NCBI GenBank assembly: GCA_015494595.1
Contig: WGAX01000003.1
Span: 1 to 8,926, forward strand
Origin: Nitratiruptor sp.
GTDB lineage: Bacteria > Campylobacterota > Campylobacteria > Campylobacterales > Nitratiruptoraceae
Reading direction: 5' to 3'
DNA length: 8,926 nt
Numbering within the stretch: position 1 is the stretch's first letter; each line of letters opens with the position of its first letter. Positions 1 through 6,259 of this stretch are shown here, piece after piece. The notes under the pieces were generated by a model, which was not told where the DNA came from, did not search any database, and worked only from the letters and a program-made list of their open reading frames with translations. The translations under genes and the position numbers were made by a program.

Positions 1-1231
1 CTTCTACCATATCGTTTTCGATAATGTATCTTCTAATATTGCTCTCCCCGCTTCCAGCATCTCCAGTAAAAAGCGAGCTACCGTTATGCACAGAGGCTAT
101 GCGCGAGCCTATGATATTTTCTTTTGGGTTTTTGACTTTATCAACCATCTCCATCAAAAATAGTAGCTGCCCATCTGAGGTTCTTGGTACTGCGTCTGCT
201 TCTACCTCTTTGCCCCAATAATCTTTGAGTCTCACTTTAAAGCGAGGATCTATGACTTCACTTCCATCTTTTATATACTTCTCATCACTCTTCCAAGATT
301 TGCCATACGGGGGATTTGAGAGCATAAAATCAAACTTTATTCCTCTAAACTCATCTGTAGCCAAAGTTGAGCCGTTGCGAATATTTTCGGGATTTTCTCC
401 TTTTATGAGCATATCCGCTTTGCATATGGCATAGGTTTCGTCGTTTATTTCTTTGCCATATAGATATATATCGCAGTTTGCTTTTATCTCTTCTTTGATA
501 TATTTTTCACTCTCAGTAAGCATCCCGCCACTACCACAGGCTGGATCATAGATAGTGATAACTGGCGGAAGGCTATCTTTGATAGGCTCATAAAGGATAT
601 GGGTCATAAGGTGAATCACTTCTCTTGGAGTAAAGTGCTCTCCCGCTTCTTCGTTGTTCTCTTCATTAAATCTACGAATAAGCTCCTCAAACACATATCC
701 CATTCCAAGATTTGTAAGGGGAGGTAAAACGTTGCCATCTGGATCGGTTGTCTCTTTATTAGTAAGATTAATATAGGGTGAAACAAACTTTTCTAAAACA
801 TCTAGCAAAATATCCTTTTGCGCCATATGCTCAATTTGCTGATAGAGCTTAAACTTTTCTATGATCTCTTTGACGTTTGGACTAAAGCCGTTAAGATATT
901 CAAAGAAATTCTCTTTTAATATCTGTATAGAGTTTGTAGCGCTTTGATAGAGTTTTTTCATCGTCCATTGGCTGGTATTGTAGAAGATATAGCCACTTGC
1001 TTCTTGCAAAGCTTTCGTATCAAGCTCTTTTAGTTTCAGCTCCTCTTTTTGAAATCGTATCTCTTCTAATACTTGCTCTTTTGTAGGCTCAAGCAGTGCA
1101 TCTAGACGTCGAAGCACCGTCATTGGTAAAATTACATCTCTATATTTTCCTCTTACATATACATCTCTTAGACAATCATCTGCAATGCTCCAGATGAAAT
1201 TGACTAACTTATTGTGATAGTTGTAATCCAT
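1..1231 (-). CDS. hsdM: Type I restriction-modification system, DNA methyltransferase (M) subunit, N-terminal part, runs off the left edge
   Basis: This is the modification subunit of a type I R-M enzyme, which transfers a methyl group from S-adenosylmethionine to adenine N6 within a site chosen by an HsdS subunit. The frame is open from the ATG at 1229-1231 to the window edge, giving 410 residues with no stop. Residues 1-150 match the helical HsdM N-terminal domain. The methyltransferase domain follows, with FTPREV at 200-205, SAM-binding motif I DPACGSGG at 229-236 (524-547) and catalytic motif IV NPPY at 306-309 (305-316). Everything required is intact as far as it goes; the C-terminus, hsdS and hsdR would lie to the left. 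The start is set by an AAGGGAG ribosome binding site inside the last codons of proA, with one base between the proA stop and this ATG. The family call is secure; the target site cannot be read from this subunit. Confidence 0.95.
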   Translation of the reverse strand, partial: MDYNYHNKLVNFIWSIADDCLRDVYVRGKYRDVILPMTVLRRLDALLEPTKEQVLEEIRFQKEELKLKELDTKALQEASGYIFYNTSQWTMKKLYQSATNSIQILKENFFEYLNGFSPNVKEIIEKFKLYQQIEHMAQKDILLDVLEKFVSPYINLTNKETTDPDGNVLPPLTNLGMGYVFEELIRRFNEENNEEAGEHFTPREVIHLMTHILYEPIKDSLPPVITIYDPACGSGGMLTESEKYIKEEIKANCDIYLYGKEINDETYAICKADMLIKGENPENIRNGSTLATDEFRGIKFDFMLSNPPYGKSWKSDEKYIKDGSEVIDPRFKVRLKDYWGKEVEADAVPRTSDGQLLFLMEMVDKVKNPKENIIGSRIASVHNGSSLFTGDAGSGESNIRRYIIENDMVE

Positions 1232-1232
1232 T

Positions 1233-2468
1233 TTACTCCCTTATCTGTCCCTCTCCATAGATTTTATATTTATAGGTGGTGAGATCGTTAATGCCCATTG
1301 GGCCTCTTGCGTGTAGTTTATTGGTAGAAATACCAACCTCAGCGCCAAAGCCAAAGACACCCCCATCAGTAAAGCGTGTAGAAGCATTCACATAGACACA
1401 CGCTGCATCGATTTCATTGAGAAATTTTTGGGCAGTAGAGTAGTTTTCTGTAACAATTGCCTCACTATGCCCACTACCATACTTTTGAATATGCTTTATG
1501 GCTTCCACTACACCATCTACCACTTTGATAGATAAAATATTTTCCAGATACTCTGTATCAAAATCCTCTTCAGTGGCTTCTTCTACATCAATTACCTCTC
1601 TTGTGAGAGCACATCCTTTAAGTGTAGTCATATGAGATTTAAATGCTTCATAAAGAGGCAAAAGAATCTCATCTTTAATAGCGTAATCTACCAAAAGTGT
1701 CTCCATAGCGTTGCATACACCTGGACGCTGGACTTTGGCATTGACAGCGATTTTGATCGCCTTATCAAAATCTGCGTCCTTGTCGATGTAGGTATGGCAT
1801 AATCCCTTGTCGTGCTTGACTACAGGTACTATGGCATTTTCGCTCACATAGCGAATGAGCGCCTCTCCACCACGAGGGATGATCAGATCAACGAATTTGT
1901 CCATCTTGATAAGCTTCGCCACCCCTTCGCGGCTATAGTCGGGAAGAAGTGAAATCACCTCTTTTGGCAATCCATTTGCCTCAAGCACCTCTTGCAAGAT
2001 TTTGGCAATCGCTTCATTGGAGTGCATCGCCTCTTTGCCTCCTTTAAGGATTGCAACATTACCAGATTTAAAACACAAAGCAGCTGCATCGCTGGTCACA
2101 TTAGGGCGTGATTCGTAAATGATACCGATGACTCCTATAGGGATGCTCACCTTTTCAACTCTCAAGCCATTATCAAGCATCCAACCATCTAAGACTCTTC
2201 CCACTGGCTCTTTGAGCTCAGCAATCTCTTTTACAGATTGCGCCATAGCCAGCACCCTTTTTTCATCCAGATAGAGCCTATCTTTAAGAGCCGGTGTGAG
2301 ATTATTGATTTCAGCCATCTCCATATCTTTGGCATTTGCCTCCAAAATAGCAGGCATTCTCTTCTCTAACATTACAGCCATCTGGTGCAAAATCCTCTTT
2401 TTCTCCCCACTTTGCAACCTTACAAGTTGAGATGCGCTCTTTTTAGCTCTTTGCAAAAACTCTTCCAT
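1233..2468 (-). CDS. proA: Glutamate-5-semialdehyde dehydrogenase (gamma-glutamyl phosphate reductase)
   Basis: ProA is the second enzyme of proline synthesis; it reduces gamma-glutamyl phosphate to glutamate-5-semialdehyde with NADPH in the cytoplasm. The protein has 411 residues from the chosen ATG, close to the usual 410-420. It shows the aldehyde-dehydrogenase-type fold: YESRPNVTSDA near 118-128 in the cofactor domain, the catalytic cysteine in QRPGVCNAMETLL (Cys252), and the ProA signature from VNASTRFTDGG through LHARGPMG (about 360-392). An in-frame GTG directly precedes the ATG (2469-2471), but the AGGAG at 2474-2478 is 5 bases from the ATG and only 2 from the GTG, so I prefer the ATG. 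No proB or proC is in the window. It is divergent from the fqrB-like gene and followed after one base by hsdM. Nothing in it is broken. Confidence 0.97.
   Translation of the reverse strand: MEEFLQRAKKSASQLVRLQSGEKKRILHQMAVMLEKRMPAILEANAKDMEMAEINNLTPALKDRLYLDEKRVLAMAQSVKEIAELKEPVGRVLDGWMLDNGLRVEKVSIPIGVIGIIYESRPNVTSDAAALCFKSGNVAILKGGKEAMHSNEAIAKILQEVLEANGLPKEVISLLPDYSREGVAKLIKMDKFVDLIIPRGGEALIRYVSENAIVPVVKHDKGLCHTYIDKDADFDKAIKIAVNAKVQRPGVCNAMETLLVDYAIKDEILLPLYEAFKSHMTTLKGCALTREVIDVEEATEEDFDTEYLENILSIKVVDGVVEAIKHIQKYGSGHSEAIVTENYSTAQKFLNEIDAACVYVNASTRFTDGGVFGFGAEVGISTNKLHARGPMGINDLTTYKYKIYGEGQIRE
1236..1242 (-). promoter_or_regulatory. hsdM ribosome binding site embedded in the end of proA
   Basis: On the minus strand this reads AAGGGAG and lies four bases upstream of the hsdM ATG. 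It overlaps the last two sense codons of proA (AGG GAG before TAA). Ribosomes finishing proA would therefore end directly on the hsdM initiation region, which suggests translational coupling. It also fixes the hsdM start at 1231. Confidence 0.75.
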
Positions 2469-2473
2469 CACTT

Positions 2474-2478
2474 CTCCT
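2474..2478 (-). promoter_or_regulatory. proA ribosome binding site
   Basis: AGGAG on the minus strand, 5 bases from the ATG at 2466-2468 and 2 bases from the in-frame GTG at 2469-2471. The spacing favours the ATG. Confidence 0.7.
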
Positions 2479-2493
2479 GTAAAATTTTTTATA

Positions 2494-2499
2494 ATTGTA
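2494..2499 (-). promoter_or_regulatory. Putative -10 element for proA-hsdM
   Basis: TACAAT on the minus strand matches the TATAAT consensus at five of six positions. It lies so that transcription would begin about 18-20 bases before the proA start. The best -35 candidate, TTTAGC with 17-base spacing, is poor, and weak -35 boxes are usual in Campylobacterota. Assigned by eye only. Confidence 0.4.
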
Positions 2500-2591
2500 G
2501 CAGTTTTGCTCTTTTTGCTAAATTAAGAATGAATTTCAAAAAGTTTTAAGTTTGCTAGGAGGATAATAGAAAAAACCATAAGGTCTTTATT

Positions 2592-3566
2592 ATGGATAAA
2601 ATATATGATGTGGCAATTATTGGCGCTGGACCTGCTGGGATTGGCACAGCCATTGAAAGTTATATTTTTGGAATCAAAGATATTTTGCTTATAGAAAAAG
2701 CTGACAATCACTCTGCCACTATTCGCACCTTTTACAAAGATAACAAAAGAGTAGATAAGGATTGGATGGGACAAAAGGTGGAGTGTGAGGGACGCATTGT
2801 CTTTATGGATGGCACGAAAGAGACAACACTTGATCTCTTTGATAGGCTTTTAGATCAGCATAAAGTCCAAACAGCTTTTAATACAGAGGTTGAGAAGGTA
2901 GAGAAAAAAGATAATCTTTTTCATATCACTACTACCAACAATAAAGAGTATAAAGCAAAAAATGTGGTGATTGCCATTGGCAAAATGGGAAAACCCAATA
3001 AACCCTCTTATAAAATTCCCCCATCAATCAAACAGTTTGTCAATTTCAATCTTGATAAATGCTCAAAAGGTGAAAAAATATTGGTAGTAGGAGGAGGCAA
3101 CTCTGCCGCGGAGTATGCCTACTTTTTAGCCGATACCAATGATGTTACTCTCAATTACCGCAGAGACAGATTCACCCGTCTCAATCCTGAAAATATGCGT
3201 ATTGTGGACAAATATGCCAAAGAGGGCAAGCTAAAACTAAAGCTTGGCGTAGATATAGAAGGGCTAGAGAGTGAGCACGGTAAACCAAAAGTAAACTTCA
3301 CCGATGGTAGCAGCGAGGTGTATGATCGCATCATCTATGCCATTGGAGGCACAACGCCAACGGAGTTTTTGAAAAAGTGCGGTATGGAGCTAGAGGGTAA
3401 AAAAGTAGAGGTAGATGAGAATTTTCAAACAAAAACTCCCGGACTCTATGCTGCTGGAGATATTGTCACTGAAACGGGAGGCTCCATAGCTATTGCCCTC
3501 AATCACGGCTATGCAATAGCTAAACATATCTCTCATACGCTACATACGCTCAAGCCTCACATATAA
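2592..3566 (+). CDS. fqrB: NADPH-dependent FAD oxidoreductase, probable flavodoxin:quinone reductase FqrB
   Basis: A 324-residue flavoprotein of the thioredoxin reductase fold. The FAD site GAGPAG is at 11-16, the NAD(P)H site GGGNSAAE at 167-174, NYRRDRFTRLN at 188-198 supplies arginines that suit the NADPH 2'-phosphate, and the C-terminal FAD motif GLYAAGDI is at 284-291. There is no CxxC between the two nucleotide domains and the three cysteines (65, 157, 263) are dispersed, so it cannot be an ordinary thioredoxin reductase. Length and segments such as AIGKMGKPNKPSYKIPPS match what I recall of FqrB from Helicobacter pylori (HP1164) and Campylobacter jejuni (Cj0559), which passes electrons between NADPH and flavodoxin and links to pyruvate:ferredoxin oxidoreductase. 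That match is from memory. A YpdA-type disulfide reductase is the main alternative. The weak AAGG at 2580-2583 is 8 bases from the ATG. The 3' end overlaps the convergent HDOD gene by 27 bases. Confidence 0.82.
   Translation: MDKIYDVAIIGAGPAGIGTAIESYIFGIKDILLIEKADNHSATIRTFYKDNKRVDKDWMGQKVECEGRIVFMDGTKETTLDLFDRLLDQHKVQTAFNTEVEKVEKKDNLFHITTTNNKEYKAKNVVIAIGKMGKPNKPSYKIPPSIKQFVNFNLDKCSKGEKILVVGGGNSAAEYAYFLADTNDVTLNYRRDRFTRLNPENMRIVDKYAKEGKLKLKLGVDIEGLESEHGKPKVNFTDGSSEVYDRIIYAIGGTTPTEFLKKCGMELEGKKVEVDENFQTKTPGLYAAGDIVTETGGSIAIALNHGYAIAKHISHTLHTLKPHI
3534..3551. repeat. Tandem 9-bp direct repeat in the convergent gene overlap
   Basis: CATACGCTA (3534-3542) is followed at once by CATACGCTC (3543-3551), eight of nine bases identical. 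On the plus strand it encodes His-Thr-Leu twice (residues 315-320 of the flavoprotein). On the minus strand the HDOD stop codon TAG sits in one copy where the other copy has GAG. Confidence 0.8.
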
Positions 3567-4274
3567 AGGAGACTTCTCTCCTCGCTCTTTATAGATGCTT
3601 CCATCCAACGCTACAACTTGACGGGAGAGCCAGAGTGCCTCTTGCATATCATCTTGGCGCTTTTTAAAACTCTTTAGTAAAGTAATCATCTTTTCATCAA
3701 AGTTCCACTTATCAAACATTAAAGCTGAGACCTCCAAAGAGTTGGTACCCAAATGCTCCTCTTCTACCTCATCCAATTCATTAAGAGAGATATCTTTTTC
3801 TATCTCAAAAATAATTCCTTGATCCTTTGCATAATTTGCAAGGATAACTTTTGAAACATCTGCTAAAAATGCTGTATTTACAAGAATAAAGCGCTCTTTC
3901 TTCTCCTCCATAAGCAATGTGGCAACTTTGGCTTTATGTTGAGCCATTTTTAAAAATTCCGTCTCTTGAATACCATACAGATCTAAATTGAAATCAACCA
4001 TATTATCAACAAAACCGGCTAAAGCAAATTCAATAATCTGCTCCAACCCAAACATAACAATAGCTTGGCGAATATCTATAATCTCCCTTGTAAACTCATA
4101 AATTGGAGAATTGACCACCTTCAAAATATTGGCTACAAGGTCTGGATCCTTCTTGATAATCTTTTCAATATCTTGGGCATTGTAACTATCCATATAATAC
4201 ATATCTTGTAACTCATGAATCACATTTGGCACTGGTGGTAGCTGCTCAACCTTTTGTACAATACTCTCTATCAT
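3540..4274 (-). CDS. HDOD-domain protein
   Basis: A 244-residue cytoplasmic protein with an HDOD domain, a non-catalytic relative of HD phosphohydrolases found in bacterial signalling proteins. The N-terminus LPPVPNVIHEL (12-22), then IEKIIKKDPDLVANILKVVNSPIY (36-59, key residues DP and NSP) and the RQAIVMFGL segment (69-77) are typical. Where catalytic HD proteins carry an HD pair followed by xxK, this one has AFLADVSK (135-142): Asp139 stays but the histidine is alanine, so phosphodiesterase activity is unlikely. There is no membrane segment and no attached GGDEF, EAL or receiver domain. It is the last gene of the five-gene operon, its ATG overlapping the gpsA stop (ATGA), with GGAG 8 bases upstream. 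Campylobacter HDOD proteins have been linked to motility, but the partner here is unknown. The stop lies inside the convergent flavoprotein gene. Confidence 0.88.
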   Translation of the reverse strand: MIESIVQKVEQLPPVPNVIHELQDMYYMDSYNAQDIEKIIKKDPDLVANILKVVNSPIYEFTREIIDIRQAIVMFGLEQIIEFALAGFVDNMVDFNLDLYGIQETEFLKMAQHKAKVATLLMEEKKERFILVNTAFLADVSKVILANYAKDQGIIFEIEKDISLNELDEVEEEHLGTNSLEVSALMFDKWNFDEKMITLLKSFKKRQDDMQEALWLSRQVVALDGSIYKERGEKSPLYVRLERM

Positions 4275-5164
4275 GCTTTTCGCTCCAATAGATCAATAAT
4301 GCTCTGTTTAGGATCTTTTCCATTTAAAATCGCATACACCTCATTAGCAATTGGCGTATAAATACCGCTCTTTTGTGCAATACTATAAATAGCTTTAGCC
4401 GTATATACCCCCTCAGCTACTTCCCCTAACTTCTTTAAAATCGTCTCTAATGACTCTTTTCGCGCAAGTCCCAATCCTACACGATAATTACGAGACAATT
4501 TACTGCTTGCAGTCAAAAAGAGATCTCCTGCTCCACTAAGCCCTAAAAAGGTCTCATCTTTTGCGCCAAAATGCTTGCCAAAGCGATCCATCTCCACAAG
4601 TCCCCGTGCTAACAAAGCAGCCCTAGCATTATTCCCTAGCTCCAATCCGTCACTTATACCGCTTGCTATGGCTATAACATTTTTATATGCCCCTGCAATC
4701 TCTGCCCCTACTATATCATCACTTACATACGCTTTTATGAAATCAGGAAAGGCATCTGCATATTGTGTGGCAAGCTCTACATTTTTGCTATTGACAACTA
4801 CTGCAGTTGGCAAAGCTTTGCGTACTTCTGCAGCAAAAGATGGACCTGAGAGAAATGCCAGATGCTCAAGAGGCAGATACTCTTCTAGGATTTGATTGAG
4901 AAATTTTCCAGTTTGAATATCTATACCCTTTGAAGCTAATAACACCTTGTGATCCCTAGAGATAGGATGACTCACCAACCAAGGGCGAATCACTTGGGCA
5001 GGAAGAGCCAAAACCAGATATTCACATGATAATACTTTTTGTAATGTGGTAAAATTAGGCAGATCATGACGATGCCTAGAAGTAATGAAAACTTCATTTT
5101 TTTGTAAAAAAGCAAAGTAGAGTGCACTTCCCCACTGCCCTGCTCCAATTATTCCTATTTTCAT
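4271..5164 (-). CDS. gpsA: Glycerol-3-phosphate dehydrogenase [NAD(P)+]
   Basis: GpsA reduces dihydroxyacetone phosphate to sn-glycerol-3-phosphate, the backbone for phospholipid synthesis, in the cytoplasm. The N-terminal nucleotide site is GAGQWG (7-12). LASKGI carries the first conserved lysine (Lys79), SGPSFAAEV is at 106-114, the catalytic lysine is Lys161 in GAYKNVIAIASGISDGL, GLSGAGDL is at 208-215 and the SRN motif at 224-226. At 297 residues it is shorter than the roughly 330-340 of E. coli-type enzymes, but all motifs are present, so it is a compact form rather than a truncation. AGGAG lies 7 bases upstream of the ATG, which overlaps the stop of the upstream RCK gene (ATGA); its own stop overlaps the HDOD start the same way. 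Identification is firm. Confidence 0.97.
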   Translation of the reverse strand: MKIGIIGAGQWGSALYFAFLQKNEVFITSRHRHDLPNFTTLQKVLSCEYLVLALPAQVIRPWLVSHPISRDHKVLLASKGIDIQTGKFLNQILEEYLPLEHLAFLSGPSFAAEVRKALPTAVVVNSKNVELATQYADAFPDFIKAYVSDDIVGAEIAGAYKNVIAIASGISDGLELGNNARAALLARGLVEMDRFGKHFGAKDETFLGLSGAGDLFLTASSKLSRNYRVGLGLARKESLETILKKLGEVAEGVYTAKAIYSIAQKSGIYTPIANEVYAILNGKDPKQSIIDLLERKA

Positions 5165-5868
5165 ACAACCACTCCTAAAAGTTTTTTAAACCTATACACA
5201 TCCTCTTTTTTTCCTATCACAACCAAAATATCACCGGCATCTATTTTATGATTAATCCCCCGTGTCACAAAAATAAACTTATTTCCCAACTCCTTATCTA
5301 CCAATCCTATAACAATAACTCTATATTTTTTAGAAAAAGCGGTATCTTTAAGATTGACACCATCAAGAAATGAGTTTTTTGGTATCTCTATCTCTTCAAA
5401 TATTATCGATCTGTCTTTAAATAAAATTTTATCAATGGCTTCTGCAACCGCAGGTTTTTCCAAAATATAGTAGAGCCGATTAGCAGCTGCTACCATTGTA
5501 TCAATAACGTAATGTGCTCCTGCTAATTTGAGTTTGCGCTCTGTCTCTTTTGATTCACAAATAGCAATAATTTTGAGATTGCGAAAAAGTGCTTTAAAAG
5601 TAATAGTAAGATAGATATTTTTCTCTTCATCATCATAAGCACAAAATATATAGTCAAAACCATAATCCAATACCAAATCTGTCAATTGCGCATCATTTTC
5701 AAGATCTACGACAAACAGATCTTCAAATCCCTCTTTGGAAGCGCTTTTTAATGCCTCTTTACTGGAGTCCGCAATAAAAACTTGGTGCCCTTCCAGTGCT
5801 AAATTTCTTGCTATCTGCTCACCATAACGGCCAAAACCAAACTGTAAAATCTTATATTTTTTTATCAT
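5161..5868 (-). CDS. Soluble RCK (TrkA-N/TrkA-C) potassium channel regulatory protein
   Basis: A 235-residue cytoplasmic protein made of one RCK unit: a Rossmann TrkA-N domain (about 5-140) and a TrkA-C domain (about 150-233). Such proteins bind nucleotides and form rings that gate K+ channels or transporters. The glycine loop GFGRYG (11-16, at 5821-5838) is intact and Asp34 in FIADSS is placed to bind the adenosine ribose. There are no membrane segments. It is a paralogue of the RCK domain fused to the channel encoded immediately upstream: KLKLAGAHY here against KLKLAGANY there, and SFLDGVNLKD against SFLDGIKIKD. The 17-base overlap with the channel gene makes that channel the most likely partner. 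No TrkH or KtrB is in the window. The ribosome binding site is weak (GAGAG-like), which fits translation by coupling. I leave the symbol blank because TrkA and KtrA cannot be told apart here. Confidence 0.9.
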   Translation of the reverse strand: MIKKYKILQFGFGRYGEQIARNLALEGHQVFIADSSKEALKSASKEGFEDLFVVDLENDAQLTDLVLDYGFDYIFCAYDDEEKNIYLTITFKALFRNLKIIAICESKETERKLKLAGAHYVIDTMVAAANRLYYILEKPAVAEAIDKILFKDRSIIFEEIEIPKNSFLDGVNLKDTAFSKKYRVIVIGLVDKELGNKFIFVTRGINHKIDAGDILVVIGKKEDVYRFKKLLGVVV

Positions 5869-6259
5869 AATGCAAACTACTCTCTACTACTTGTGATTTA
5901 AAGTGTGCAATACTAATACTATATCCCATCACAATCAATATATCTCCTACTCTCAACTCCTCTTGCTCATCAGGATTAAAGTAAAATTTACGGCGCAGCT
6001 CTTCAGTTGGCGCATCTGCATTAATTCTTACAATGCCAAGCAGAATAAGTTTAAATTTATCAAAATTTACATCTTTAATTTTTATCCCATCCAAAAATGA
6101 GCCTCGAATAACTTCTACCTGCTCACAAAGTGCATTTTTTCTAGCAATTAAAATATCATTAATAGCCTCTATTGCAATTGGCTCATTAATAACTTTAGCA
6201 GCAAAAAAACCAGCAGTAACATAAGGAGAGATAATATAGTTTGCTCCTGCTAATTTGAG
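5516..6259. repeat. 17-bp exact direct repeat shared by the two RCK genes
   Basis: Positions 5516-5532 and 6243-6259 are identical over 17 bases (GCTCCTGCTAATTTGAG on the plus strand). Both copies are in the same codon frame and encode the minus-strand LKLAGA segment at the end of the TrkA-N domain. The coordinates span from one copy to the other; the sequence between is not repeated exactly. This is a DNA-level trace of the paralogy between the soluble RCK gene and the channel's RCK domain. Confidence 0.8.

Larger units (their letters stand above)
2472..2591. promoter_or_regulatory. Divergent intergenic region between proA and the fqrB-like gene
   Basis: About 120 bp that must hold both outward promoters. 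On the plus strand a weak candidate for the fqrB-like gene is TTGTAG (2495-2500), an 18-base spacer and TAAATT (2519-2524). It also holds a perfect AGGAGG (2557-2562) that is too far from the annotated start to serve it (29 bases between). I see no operator-like palindrome or riboswitch fold. Confidence 0.45.

Noticed and set aside
1..434. Short plus-strand open frames at the left end, suggesting separate small genes
   Set aside because: The minus strand is continuously open here and encodes HsdM with intact NPPY and downstream conserved sequence, so the plus-strand frames are shadows.
2469..2471. GTG as the proA start
   Set aside because: It lies only two bases after the AGGAG; the adjacent in-frame ATG has normal spacing and gives the usual ProA N-terminus.
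2523..2774. An 83-codon minus-strand open frame in the divergent region
   Set aside because: Most of it is antisense to the FAD-binding N-terminus of the flavoprotein, it has no family features, and it would occupy the promoter region of proA.
2592..3566. Thioredoxin reductase (trxB)
   Set aside because: No CxxC redox motif is present between the FAD and NADPH domains, so it cannot carry out the TrxB dithiol reaction.
3562..3593. Inverted repeat TATAAAG...CTTTATA with an inner GAGA/TCTC hairpin just at the flavoprotein stop, as a possible terminator
   Set aside because: The arms are separated by a six-base asymmetric bulge, there is no T-run after the plus-strand arm, and the whole element is HDOD coding sequence on the other strand. 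It may be chance.
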